From assembly GCA_963826165.1 (NCBI GenBank), contig CAWGWC010000003.1:186001-250000 (forward strand): a DNA stretch of 64,000 nt, in the 5' to 3' direction. Each line of letters opens with the position of its first letter. Position 1 is the first letter of the stretch. The notes beneath the pieces were generated by a model. The model was not told the DNA's origin. It did no database searches and saw nothing but the letters and a program-made list of their open reading frames with translations. Origin of the DNA: JACVRW01 sp963826165 (GTDB lineage: Bacteria; Actinomycetota; Thermoleophilia; Solirubrobacterales; Thermoleophilaceae). The position numbers were made by a program, and so were the translations under genes. Below are positions 1 through 7,621 of this stretch, one piece after another.

Positions 1-1
1 C

Positions 2-244
2 TCCTTCAAGGTGGGCCGGCGCGAGATCGGTCACCTGCACGGTGACCGCACCGCGCACTTCGGCTTTCCCAAGGATGTCTGGACCGAGCTCTTCGAGGAG
101 CAGCGCATCGACTACCACCCCGTCTTCCCCGGCAAGCCGGGCTTCGGCGCCCGCCGGATCGACACAGACGAGGACGTCCGGGACGTGATCGAGCTGATGC
201 GCGTGAACTACGACCGCGTGATCGCCCGCCACGGGCTGCCGTAA
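2..244 (+). CDS. Luciferase-domain (DUF5519-like) protein, C-terminal part
   Basis: The reading frame is open from the first bases of the window, so the start lies upstream and only about 80 C-terminal residues are seen. The visible part has the layout I associate with the small luciferase-domain family (DUF5519-like): a GRREIGHLHGD segment, an AHFGFPK segment, a basic/aromatic middle ending PGKPGFGARRI, and a terminal helix EDVRDVIELMRVNYDRV. These proteins do not emit light by themselves; their substrate is unknown. The gene ends ten bases before the stop of the convergent ABC permease gene. The family call rests on pattern recognition over a short fragment. Confidence 0.65.
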   Translation, partial: SFKVGRREIGHLHGDRTAHFGFPKDVWTELFEEQRIDYHPVFPGKPGFGARRIDTDEDVRDVIELMRVNYDRVIARHGLP

Positions 245-253
245 GCGCGGGCG

Positions 254-1018
254 TCACCTGGTGGCGGTGCGCCGGTACTTCGCCACCGCGAGCGGGGCGA
301 AGATCGCGATCAGCACGAAGCACCAGACGATCGCCAGCCAGATGCTGTCGCCGGCCGGCGCGTCGAGCCAGAGGGCTCGCATCGCGTCGACCACGACGCT
401 CACCGGGTTCGCGTCGGCCACCTCTTGAAGGCCGGTGGGCATCGACTCGACCGGCACGAAGGCCGACGAGATGAACGTGATCGGGAAGATCAGGGTGAAG
501 CCCAGCCCGTTGGCCGCCTCGGGCGAGGACACCGACAGCCCGATCAGGGCGAAGATCCACGAGAACGCGAAGCCGAACAACAGCAGCAGGCCAAAGCCGG
601 CCAGGACCTTCGCGATCGTCGCGTCGAACCCGAAGCCGATGATCAACCCGGTGACGAGCAGCACCACGATCGAGAGCGAGTTCGTGAACACGTCGGCCAG
701 GGTCCGCCCCGCGAGCACCGATGCCCGGGCGGTCGGCAAGGAGCGAAACCGGTCGATCAGGCCCTTCTTGAGGTCCTCGGCCAGCCCGAGCGCCGTGACG
801 AAGCCGCCGAAGGCGATGTTCTGGACGATGATCCCCGGGATCAGGAAGTCGACGTAGTCGTAGCCCGGCGTGGAGATCGCGCCGCCGAAGACGTAGACGA
901 ACAGCAGCACGAACATCACCGGCTGGATCGTGAAGCCGAGCAGCAGATCCGGATTGCGCGGCAGGCGCACCAGGTTGCGCTCGGCCATCACCAAGGTGTC
1001 CGGCACCAGGCGGGTCAT
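254..1018 (-). CDS. ABC-2 type transporter permease (DrrB-like)
   Basis: A 254-residue integral membrane protein with about six hydrophobic helices, starting with a cytoplasmic segment (MTRLVPDTLVMAERNLVRLPRNP) and a first helix rich in F, V and L. This is the layout of ABC-2 permeases of the daunorubicin-resistance DrrB type, which form the membrane channel of a drug or lipid exporter. Its ATG overlaps the TGA of the upstream ATP-binding gene (ATGA at 1015-1018), so the two are translated together and surely form one transporter. The substrate cannot be read from sequence. The divergent WYL regulator across the intergenic palindrome probably controls it. Confidence 0.9.
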   Translation of the reverse strand: MTRLVPDTLVMAERNLVRLPRNPDLLLGFTIQPVMFVLLFVYVFGGAISTPGYDYVDFLIPGIIVQNIAFGGFVTALGLAEDLKKGLIDRFRSLPTARASVLAGRTLADVFTNSLSIVVLLVTGLIIGFGFDATIAKVLAGFGLLLLFGFAFSWIFALIGLSVSSPEAANGLGFTLIFPITFISSAFVPVESMPTGLQEVADANPVSVVVDAMRALWLDAPAGDSIWLAIVWCFVLIAIFAPLAVAKYRRTATR

Positions 1019-1995
1019 GCCGCCACCTCCGTGCGGTCGTCGTGTTCGGCCGAGTGACCGGTGAGCGTCAAGAAGACGTCGTCGAGCGTCGGGCGCCGGA
1101 CCGCAATGTCGTCCGCTCCCACTCCCGCACGGTCGAGGCGGCGCGCGACCTCCATGATCGCTCCGCCGGAGGAGGAGACCGCGACCCGGATGAGGTCGTC
1201 CTCGCGCTGGAGCTCCTCCCCCATGTCCGCCAGCGCGGCCTCCGCCGCGGAGGCTGCGGCGGGATGGGTGAGCTTGACCTCCACTCGTTCACCGCCCACG
1301 CGAGCCTTCAGCTCGTCGGCGGTGCCGTCGGCGATCACCCGGCCGCTGTCGATCACCGCGATGCGGTCGGCCAGGCGGTCGGCCTCGTCGAGGTACTGCG
1401 TGGTGAGCAGCACCGTGGTGCCGTCGGCCACCAGGCCCTCGATCGTCTCCCACAGCTCGATCCGGCTGCGGGGATCGAGACCCGTGGTGGGCTCGTCGAG
1501 GAAGAGCACCGGCGGCCGGGCCACCAGCGCCGCCGCCAGGTCGAGCCGCCGCTGCATCCCGCCCGAGTACGTCTTGGCCACCCGGTCGCCGGCGTCGGAC
1601 AGCGAGAACCGCTCCAGCAGCTCACGCGCGCGAGACCGTGCCGCCCGGCGCGACTCGCCGTACAGGCGGCCGACCATGACGAGGTTCTCCACGCCGGTCA
1701 GGTTGTCGTCGACGGCTGCGTACTGGCCGGCGAGCCCTATCCGCGCCCGCAGCTCACGAGCGTCGGCGGCGACGTCGTGGCCCGCGACCCGCGCGCTACC
1801 CGAGTCGGCGGCCAGCAGAGTGGTGAGGATGCGGACGACCGTGGTCTTGCCCGCGCCGTTGGGTCCGAGCACGCCGAGCACCGTTCCGGTCGCCGCCTCG
1901 AGGTCCACGCCGTCGAGCGCCCGGACGGAGCCGAAGGACTTGACGAGACCCTCCACGAGGATGGCGGGGCCGTCTTTCGTTTGACTGTTCTGCAT
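1015..1995 (-). CDS. ABC transporter ATP-binding protein (DrrA-like)
   Basis: A 326-residue ATPase that powers the adjoining ABC-2 permease. Visible motifs are the Walker A loop GPNGAGKT at about residues 44-51, the signature YSGGMQRRLDLA, and Walker B VLFLDEPTTGLDP. The roughly 100-residue C-terminal extension with RRPTLDDVFLTLTGHSAE near the end is typical of DrrA-type drug-export ATPases. It is the first gene of a two-gene operon; the start ATG lies about 20 bases from the 21-bp palindrome at 2017-2037, so transcription is probably controlled by whatever binds there. The exported compound is unknown. Confidence 0.92.
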   Translation of the reverse strand: MQNSQTKDGPAILVEGLVKSFGSVRALDGVDLEAATGTVLGVLGPNGAGKTTVVRILTTLLAADSGSARVAGHDVAADARELRARIGLAGQYAAVDDNLTGVENLVMVGRLYGESRRAARSRARELLERFSLSDAGDRVAKTYSGGMQRRLDLAAALVARPPVLFLDEPTTGLDPRSRIELWETIEGLVADGTTVLLTTQYLDEADRLADRIAVIDSGRVIADGTADELKARVGGERVEVKLTHPAAASAAEAALADMGEELQREDDLIRVAVSSSGGAIMEVARRLDRAGVGADDIAVRRPTLDDVFLTLTGHSAEHDDRTEVAA

Positions 1996-2016
1996 GGAAG
2001 CCAGTGTCCCGACGGT

Positions 2017-2037
2017 TTAGGCCAAGATCTGTCCTAA
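2017..2037. promoter_or_regulatory. Palindromic operator between exporter and WYL regulator
   Basis: The 63-base gap between the divergent exporter and regulator genes contains a 21-bp imperfect palindrome with arms TTAGG and CCTAA at the ends and CA/TG further in (TTAGG-n-CA-n5-TG-n-CCTAA). It lies close to both start codons, as expected for an operator that both autoregulates the WYL gene and controls the ABC genes. The palindrome is seen directly; its function is inferred from position. Confidence 0.55.
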
Positions 2038-2058
2038 GTGGTCAGAATCATCCCCGGC

Positions 2059-3015
2059 ATGGCCGAGACCACTTCGAGCCGGCTGCTGAGCCTGCTGTCG
2101 CTGCTGCAGGGGCGCCGGGACTGGGCGGGCGGAGAGCTCGCGGATCGCCTCGAGGTCTCGGGCCGCACGATCCGCCGCGACGTGGACCGGCTGAGGGAGC
2201 TCGGCTATCCCGTCGACGCCGTGACGGGGCCGTCGGGTGGCTACCGGCTGCGCGCCGGCGCGGCGATGCCACCCCTGCTGCTCGACGACGACGAGGCGAT
2301 CGCGATCGCCGTAGGCCTGCGCACGGCCGCCGGCGCGTCTGTGACCGGCATCGAGGAGACGGCTGTGCGAGCGCTGGTCAAGCTGGAGCAGGTGCTCCCG
2401 TCGCATCTGCGCCGGCGCGTGCAGGCGCTCGGGAGCTCCACCATGACGCTGCCCTTCCGCGGCGGACCACAGGTGGACCCCCAGCACCTCACTGTGATCG
2501 CGGCCGCGTGCCGCGACCGGGAGCGCTTGCGCTTCGGCTACACCGCGCGCGACTCTTCGGAGTCCCGTCGTGAGGTGGAGCCGCACTCGCTGGTCAACGC
2601 CGGGCGGCGGTGGTACCTGGTGGCCTGGGACTGCGGTCGGGAGGACTGGCGGAGCTTTCGCGTGGATCGGCTGGCGCGACCGGCCGCCACCGGCGTGCGC
2701 TTCGAGCCGCGCGAGCTCCCGGCCCGTGACGCGGCCGCCTACGTCGGCCAGAGCCTGGCCGCGGCGCCGGCCCGCTACGACGCCACCGTGACGGTCGAGG
2801 CGACCGCCGAAGAGCTCTCCTCGAGGCGCTGGCTGGGGGGCACAGTCGAGCCGATCGACGACGAGCGCTGCCTCTACCGGACCAGCGACGACAATCTCGA
2901 CTGGCTCGCGATCCGCGTGGCGATGATCGGCCACGAGATCGACGTGCACGGACCACCTGAGCTGATCGAGCGGCTGCGCGAGCTGGGTGGGCGCATAACG
3001 CGTGCCACCGGCTGA
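2059..3015 (+). CDS. WYL-domain transcriptional regulator (YafY/PafC-like)
   Basis: A 318-residue regulator. The N-terminus (SRLLSLLSLLQGRR, LADRLEVSGRTIRRDVDRL, GYPVDAVTGPSGGYRL) is a DeoR/HTH_11 winged helix. The middle and C-terminal parts are the ligand-sensing WYL domain and its WCX extension (about residues 130-315, with REVEPHSLVNAGRRWYLVAWD). ATG at 2059 is chosen over the GTG at 2038 because that GTG overlaps the palindrome; no strong Shine-Dalgarno precedes either, so the mRNA may be leaderless. It is divergent from the DrrAB-like exporter and most likely represses it. The ligand is unknown. Confidence 0.9.
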   Translation: MAETTSSRLLSLLSLLQGRRDWAGGELADRLEVSGRTIRRDVDRLRELGYPVDAVTGPSGGYRLRAGAAMPPLLLDDDEAIAIAVGLRTAAGASVTGIEETAVRALVKLEQVLPSHLRRRVQALGSSTMTLPFRGGPQVDPQHLTVIAAACRDRERLRFGYTARDSSESRREVEPHSLVNAGRRWYLVAWDCGREDWRSFRVDRLARPAATGVRFEPRELPARDAAAYVGQSLAAAPARYDATVTVEATAEELSSRRWLGGTVEPIDDERCLYRTSDDNLDWLAIRVAMIGHEIDVHGPPELIERLRELGGRITRATG

Positions 3016-3050
3016 GCGGCAGCCGGCGATGGCGCGCTAGCTTGCGCGCC

Positions 3051-4442
3051 GTGACGGACGAACCCTTCCGGTTCCAGCTCTCGGACGATGTCCATCTGCG
3101 TCTGTTCGAGGAGTCCGACGTCGGGGAGCTCTACCGCTTGATCGACGCGAACCGCACGCTCCTGGGGCGCTGGATGCGCTGGCCCGCCCAGCAGACCCCT
3201 GACGGGACACTCGATTTCATCCGCCTCACCCGCGCCCAGGTGAGCACCAACGACGGCTTCCAGGCCGCAGTGGTCGCCGGCGACCGCGTCGCCGGCGTCG
3301 TCGGCTTCCACCGCGTGGATTGGGAGAATCGGCAGACCAGCCTCGGCTACTGGCTCGGCGAAGCCTTCCAAGGCCAGGGCACGATGACCCGCGCCGTGAC
3401 CGCGCTGGTCGAGCACGCCTTCTCCGCCTGGGACCTCCGCCGCGTGGAGATCAGGGTGGCGCCGGAGAACACGCGCAGCCGTGCGATCCCGGAGCGACTG
3501 GGCTTTCGCCAGGAGGGCACGCTGCGCGAGGCGGAGTGGCTCGGCGAACGATTCGTCGACAACGTCGTCTACGCGGTGCTGGCGCCCGAGTGGCGGGAGA
3601 AGGCCGAAGGCCGGGAGTTCTACGACTCCGTCTACGGGGGCTTCGCCAACGAGGTGAACGCGGCCATCCGCGCCGAAGCCTTCGGCGAGGAGATCGGGCA
3701 GAACTCGTGGCTCTCGGCTGACGAGCACCGTACGTTCTTCGGCTGGCTCGGGCTCGACGAGTCCAGCGAGGTGCTGGAGGTGGCGAGCGGATCGGGCGGG
3801 CCCGCGCTCTTCATGGTCCGGGAGACGGGCTGTCGAGTGACCGGGGTGGATCTGCACGACGAGGGCGTGGTCGCGGCCAACACGGCTGCTTCGCAGCAGG
3901 GGCTCGCCGGCCGGGCCCGTTTCCTGCGGGTGGACGCGCGCGAGGGGCTGCCCTTCGACGACGGCAGCTTCGACGCCCTGGTCTGCATCGACTCGATCAA
4001 TCACATGTACGAGCGCGCAGCGGTGCTGCGCGAATGGCACCGTGTGCTGCGTCCCGGCGGCCGGCTGCTGTTCACCGACCCGATCATCGTCACGGGTCCC
4101 ATACGGCGCGAGGAGATGGTGATCCGCAGCCGCGGGATGGGCGAGTTCGTGTTCACCCCGCCCGGCCTGGACGAGGCGCTGCTCGAGGCGGCCGGCTTCG
4201 AGGAGATCCGGACGGAGGACAGGACACCGAACATGGCCGCGATCTCGGCCGCCTGGCGGGACGCGCGGGCCCGGCACGAGGGACCGCTCGACGAGATCGA
4301 GGGCGCAGACGCCAACGCGAGGCACCAGGAGTTCCTGACCGTGGTGGAGCGCCTTGCCCGCGAGCAGAGGCTGTCGCGGCTGGCCTTCATTGCGCGCCGG
4401 CCGGCGACCGGCGCCGCTACTCCCGCGCCACCAAATTCATGA
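3051..4442 (+). CDS. GNAT acetyltransferase-methyltransferase fusion
   Basis: A 463-residue two-domain protein. Residues about 5-185 form a RimL/RimJ-type GNAT N-acetyltransferase: acceptor-side start FQLSDDVHLRLFEESD, GYWLGEAFQGQGTMTRAV as acetyl-CoA loop, then VEIRVAPENTRSRAIPERLGF. Residues about 190-455 form a class I SAM methyltransferase with motif I VLEVASGSGGPALF, acidic VTGVDLHDE and LRPGGRLLFTDP. No stop codon or gap lies between the domains, so this is a genuine fusion in the sequence as given. GTG at 3051 is preferred to the TTG at 3042. Substrates are not evident. The 3' end overlaps the convergent TetR gene by 26 bases. Confidence 0.85.
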   Translation: MTDEPFRFQLSDDVHLRLFEESDVGELYRLIDANRTLLGRWMRWPAQQTPDGTLDFIRLTRAQVSTNDGFQAAVVAGDRVAGVVGFHRVDWENRQTSLGYWLGEAFQGQGTMTRAVTALVEHAFSAWDLRRVEIRVAPENTRSRAIPERLGFRQEGTLREAEWLGERFVDNVVYAVLAPEWREKAEGREFYDSVYGGFANEVNAAIRAEAFGEEIGQNSWLSADEHRTFFGWLGLDESSEVLEVASGSGGPALFMVRETGCRVTGVDLHDEGVVAANTAASQQGLAGRARFLRVDAREGLPFDDGSFDALVCIDSINHMYERAAVLREWHRVLRPGGRLLFTDPIIVTGPIRREEMVIRSRGMGEFVFTPPGLDEALLEAAGFEEIRTEDRTPNMAAISAAWRDARARHEGPLDEIEGADANARHQEFLTVVERLAREQRLSRLAFIARRPATGAATPAPPNS

Positions 4443-4983
4443 CGACGCGCTCGTAGGCCTCGCGCTCGCGGCCCATCGCCGCCCGGTGGGGCGCCACCCG
4501 GCGCAGCTCGAACCATCCCAGGAAGGCGCTGTAGGCCAGTCGCGCCCGGTGCCGCGATTGGGCCGGCCCGAACCCGAGGTCGCGAAAGCATCGCTCCAGG
4601 AAGTCGAGCCGCTTGTCAGCGACGCGGCGCAGCACCGGCCCGACCACCGGGTCGTTGGCGGCGGCCAGCAGTCCGACGTCGGCCTGACCTTCTGCATCGT
4701 CGTCGTCATAGCCCATGGCGATGGCAAGGAGAGAGCGGAGCCGCTCGTCGGGATCGGCGATCGTCACCACCCTCGCGATGACCTCGTCGGTGCCCTCGCG
4801 CTCCCAGGACTCGAGGGCTTGCGCGATGAGCTCGTCGCGGTTGCGAAAGTGCCAGTAGAAGCTGCCCTTGGTCGCCCCGAGCCGCAGCGCCAGCGGCTCC
4901 ACGGCCACCCTGGAGGTGCCCCCTTCGGCGATCGCGAACAGCGCCGCCCGGATCCAGTCCTCCCTCGACAGGGCCACGGCCAT
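4417..4983 (-). CDS. TetR family transcriptional regulator
   Basis: A 188-residue regulator. The first 50 residues form the TetR helix-turn-helix (SREDWIRAALFAIAEGG, VEPLALRLGATKGSFYWHFRNRDELIAQAL). The rest is an all-helical ligand-binding and dimer domain with no recognisable ligand signature. It is divergent from the SRPBCC membrane protein gene; the 52-base gap is filled with ACCGTA-type repeats and a perfect palindrome, so it very likely represses both itself and its neighbour. Confidence 0.92.
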   Translation of the reverse strand: MAVALSREDWIRAALFAIAEGGTSRVAVEPLALRLGATKGSFYWHFRNRDELIAQALESWEREGTDEVIARVVTIADPDERLRSLLAIAMGYDDDDAEGQADVGLLAAANDPVVGPVLRRVADKRLDFLERCFRDLGFGPAQSRHRARLAYSAFLGWFELRRVAPHRAAMGREREAYERVVMNLVARE

Positions 4984-5020
4984 ACGCTACCGTACGGTCA
5001 CACCGTACGCCACCGTATGG
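4980..5020. promoter_or_regulatory. TetR operator cluster
   Basis: The gap between the divergent TetR and SRPBCC genes holds a perfect 10-bp palindrome ACCGTACGGT (4989-4998), two further ACCGTA copies (5002 and 5012), and outer arms CCATACG (4980-4986) and CGTATGG (5014-5020). This is repeated binding-site architecture; assignment to the TetR protein is inference from position. Confidence 0.6.
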
Positions 5021-5035
5021 AAGGAACGTCAAGCC

Positions 5036-6019
5036 ATGGCACACGTGACCAATGTCCACTCACGCGAGATCGCGGCGCCAGCCGTCGTGGTGGGCGAGCT
5101 GCTGGACTCGCTCGGCACGCCCCACGATCGGCTGTGGCCCACGGACCTCTGGCCCACCACCCCCTTCGAGATGGACCGGCCGCTGGAGGTGGGAGCGACC
5201 GGAGGCCACGGCTCGGTGCGCTACGGCATCGAGCAGTACGAGCCCGGGAAGCGACTCCTGTTCCGCTTCACGCCCGGCGAGGGGCTCGAGGGCGTGCACG
5301 GTCTGACCATCGAGCCGCTGGAGACCGGCGGCACTCGCCTCACACACTTCCTCGAGGTGGACACCACCGGCTGGATGCGACCACTGACCCCGGTGCTCCT
5401 CGCCTGGCACGACACGATGGTCGAGACGATCCTCGACCGCGCGCAGAGCGAGGCCGAGGGCGACTGGGTCGAGCCGACCCGGTGGCCGCTGTGGCTGCGC
5501 GCTGCCAACGGCGCGGAGGTGGCTCTTTCGCGGTGGCGTCCCGGGCACCGCCTGTTTCGCACGGCGGCGGTGCTGGTGCCCAGCGTCCTGCTGGGGATCG
5601 CCGTACTGCACGGGGTCTGGGCGGCGGGTTCCTCCTGGCCCGCGCGCGACTTCGACGCGCTCGCCGAGTCCGTCATCTCCAGCGCCGAGATGCCCCCGAA
5701 CTGGGCCACCTGGACGGTGGCGGGCATGCTCACCGGCGCCGCGGGGGCGGTCGCCGCGGTGGGCGCCGGACGCCGCGAGCGCCCGCTGCGCGCGGCCACC
5801 TGGACCACGGCCGGCGTGCTCACCGCCCGCGGCGCCCTGTTCCCGCCCGTCGACCTCGCCGGCGGCCTGAACACGGAGGTGCAGCGCCTCGACCTGCTCG
5901 TCTACTCACCGCTCTGCCTCGCCCTCGGCCTCGGCGCGGCGATCGTGGCCCGCGGCCCCGCGCGGCGGCGCCCGCTGGGGTCCCGCCATCTCACGAAACG
6001 GCCGGCCCGCGCGTCCTAG
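5036..6019 (+). CDS. SRPBCC-domain protein with C-terminal membrane domain
   Basis: A 327-residue protein. Residues about 1-150 look like a START/SRPBCC ligand-binding fold (HSREIAAPAVVVGELL at the start; conserved YEPGKRLLFRF and THFLEVDTTGW). From about 180 on there are four hydrophobic segments, with HGVWAAGSSWPARDFDALAE, matching the small four-helix DUF3995-type membrane domain. ATG 5036 follows AAGGA about ten bases upstream, so it is preferred to upstream in-frame GTGs that would run through the operator. Probably controlled by the divergent TetR. The ligand is unknown; the domain names are by eye. Confidence 0.75.
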   Translation: MAHVTNVHSREIAAPAVVVGELLDSLGTPHDRLWPTDLWPTTPFEMDRPLEVGATGGHGSVRYGIEQYEPGKRLLFRFTPGEGLEGVHGLTIEPLETGGTRLTHFLEVDTTGWMRPLTPVLLAWHDTMVETILDRAQSEAEGDWVEPTRWPLWLRAANGAEVALSRWRPGHRLFRTAAVLVPSVLLGIAVLHGVWAAGSSWPARDFDALAESVISSAEMPPNWATWTVAGMLTGAAGAVAAVGAGRRERPLRAATWTTAGVLTARGALFPPVDLAGGLNTEVQRLDLLVYSPLCLALGLGAAIVARGPARRRPLGSRHLTKRPARAS

Positions 6020-6023
6020 GGAC

Positions 6024-6740
6024 GTGATCGCCAACGCCGCCGCTCAAGAGATAGACACCCTCGACTGGGAGGACCTGCGCGCTCAGCTGGACGACCGCGG
6101 GTTCGCTCTGACCCCGCCGTTGCTCGACGCACCGCGGTGCGACGAGCTGGCCGAGCTGTTCGACGACGGGCGCTTTCGCTCGACCGTCGACATGGCTCGC
6201 CACCGTTTCGGTGACGGGCGCTACCGCTACTTCGACCATCCCCTGCCGGAGACGATCAGGACGCTCCGCGCCTCCTTCTACCGGCAGCTGGCGCCCGTGG
6301 CCAACGAGTGGGAGAGCCGCCTGGGCGGGCGCGGGGACGAGTACCCGCTCGAGCACGAGGAGCTGCTGGACCGCTGCCGCGCGGCGGGCCAGGAGCGCCC
6401 CACCCCGCTGATGCTCCGCTACGGCGCCGGCGACTGGAACGCCCTGCACCAGGACCTCTACGGGGACGTGTACTTCCCCTTCCAGGTGCTGACGGTTCTA
6501 TCCGAGCCCGGCGAGGACTTCGAGGGCGGCCAGTTCGTGCTGGTGGAGCAGCGCCCGCGGGCGCAGAGCCGGGCCCACGTTCTCGAGCCGGCCCGCGGCG
6601 CGTTCGTCATCTTCCCCACCCGCCGGCGCCCGCAGGCCGGCAAGCGCGGCTATCACCAGGTGGGGCTGCGCCATGGCGTGAGCACGATCACCAGCGGCTC
6701 ACGCACGGCGCTGGGGATCATCTTCCACGACTCGGCCTAG
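6024..6740 (+). CDS. 2-oxoglutarate/Fe(II)-dependent oxygenase
   Basis: A 238-residue protein with the metal and cosubstrate residues of the 2OG-Fe(II) oxygenase fold: His142 and Asp144 in LHQDLYGD, distal His217 in LRHGVSTI, and Arg227 in SGSRTALG, which would bind 2-oxoglutarate. The order and spacing resemble prolyl-4-hydroxylase-type enzymes. It starts with GTG four bases after the preceding gene's stop, so the two probably share a message. The 3' end overlaps the convergent DUF427 gene by four bases (CTAG). The substrate is unknown. Confidence 0.85.
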   Translation: MIANAAAQEIDTLDWEDLRAQLDDRGFALTPPLLDAPRCDELAELFDDGRFRSTVDMARHRFGDGRYRYFDHPLPETIRTLRASFYRQLAPVANEWESRLGGRGDEYPLEHEELLDRCRAAGQERPTPLMLRYGAGDWNALHQDLYGDVYFPFQVLTVLSEPGEDFEGGQFVLVEQRPRAQSRAHVLEPARGAFVIFPTRRRPQAGKRGYHQVGLRHGVSTITSGSRTALGIIFHDSA

Positions 6741-7591
6741 TCGTCCAGCCCGAACTCCGATCGCATGAGCCGGGCAAACTCGGTGTCGGGCCGCGGCCGC
6801 GGCTCACCGTCGATGGTCACGTCGACCACCTCGTCGAACAGGGCCATCAGCCCGGTGAGCGGGAGGGCATCGGCGACCGGATCCTCATAGCTCCAGAGCA
6901 GGTTGTCGATGGTCCGGCCGCCCGCCTCGAAGGACCAGTAGGAGGCCTTGCCCTTGTAGGGGCAGGCCGTGCGCCGCTCGCTTGGTGAGAGCTCGACCTT
7001 CACGTCGTCGCGCGGGATGTAGAAGCGCGTGGGCAGATTGGTCTCGAAGACGAGCGAGGGCCGCGTGGTCTCCGCCACCAGCACGCCCTCCACCTCGATT
7101 CGCACGGGTAGGCTGCTGCGCCGGACGTCCACGCGGTGAAACGGATCCCGCGGGTGGGAGAAGATCTCCTCGTCCTCCTCCAGCCAGGTGTCGAAGGCGT
7201 CGAAGTCGAGCACCACGTACTCCGAGAGGTCGGGATCCGCGGGCCGGAAGGCAGCGGCGGGCCGGGTGTCCTCCCCGTGGCGGAGGTCGAACGACTCGCC
7301 CTCGGTGGAGTGGGCGCTGAACGGGATGCCGGGATGGAGAACGGGGAAATCGGACTCCGTGGGCGCCTCCGACGACGCAACCAGCTCGGCGCTCAGATCC
7401 ACCATCGGCACCGCGTAGGAAGGCACTATCCGCCGGGGCTCCCAGACCAGCAGCGCATCCCTGGTGTCGGCGACCGGCACGCCGCCGACGTTTGCTCGAA
7501 TCCGCTTCTCGGTCGGCTGGTGGCGCAGCCGACCGAGGTTCGACCGCATGATGTCACTCACCTGGGCGCTCATTCCTGGAAGGTGCCACAT
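6737..7591 (-). CDS. DUF427 domain-containing protein (two repeats)
   Basis: A 284-residue protein with a C-terminal DUF427 domain (about 165-265: VRIEVEGVLVAETTRPSLV, TNLPTRFYIPRDDV, CPYKGKASYWSF, LLWSYEDP) and a diverged first copy near 30-130 (IRANVGGVPVADTRDALLVWE, PSYAVPMVDL). DUF427 proteins are small beta-rich proteins of unknown function; the CPYKGKA and W-rich segment is the hallmark. An alternative start is ATG 7573 (MSAQVSD), which sits nearer a weak AGGA. Divergent from the M20 deacylase with a gap of only 30 bases. Confidence 0.85.
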   Translation of the reverse strand: MWHLPGMSAQVSDIMRSNLGRLRHQPTEKRIRANVGGVPVADTRDALLVWEPRRIVPSYAVPMVDLSAELVASSEAPTESDFPVLHPGIPFSAHSTEGESFDLRHGEDTRPAAAFRPADPDLSEYVVLDFDAFDTWLEEDEEIFSHPRDPFHRVDVRRSSLPVRIEVEGVLVAETTRPSLVFETNLPTRFYIPRDDVKVELSPSERRTACPYKGKASYWSFEAGGRTIDNLLWSYEDPVADALPLTGLMALFDEVVDVTIDGEPRPRPDTEFARLMRSEFGLDD

Positions 7592-7621
7592 CGGCTGCCG
7601 GCTGTCGACGAGAATGTGGGA

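Noticed and set aside
1042..2037. Plus-strand frame opposite the ATP-binding gene
   Set aside because: Shadow of the DrrA-like gene, which has all ATPase motifs.
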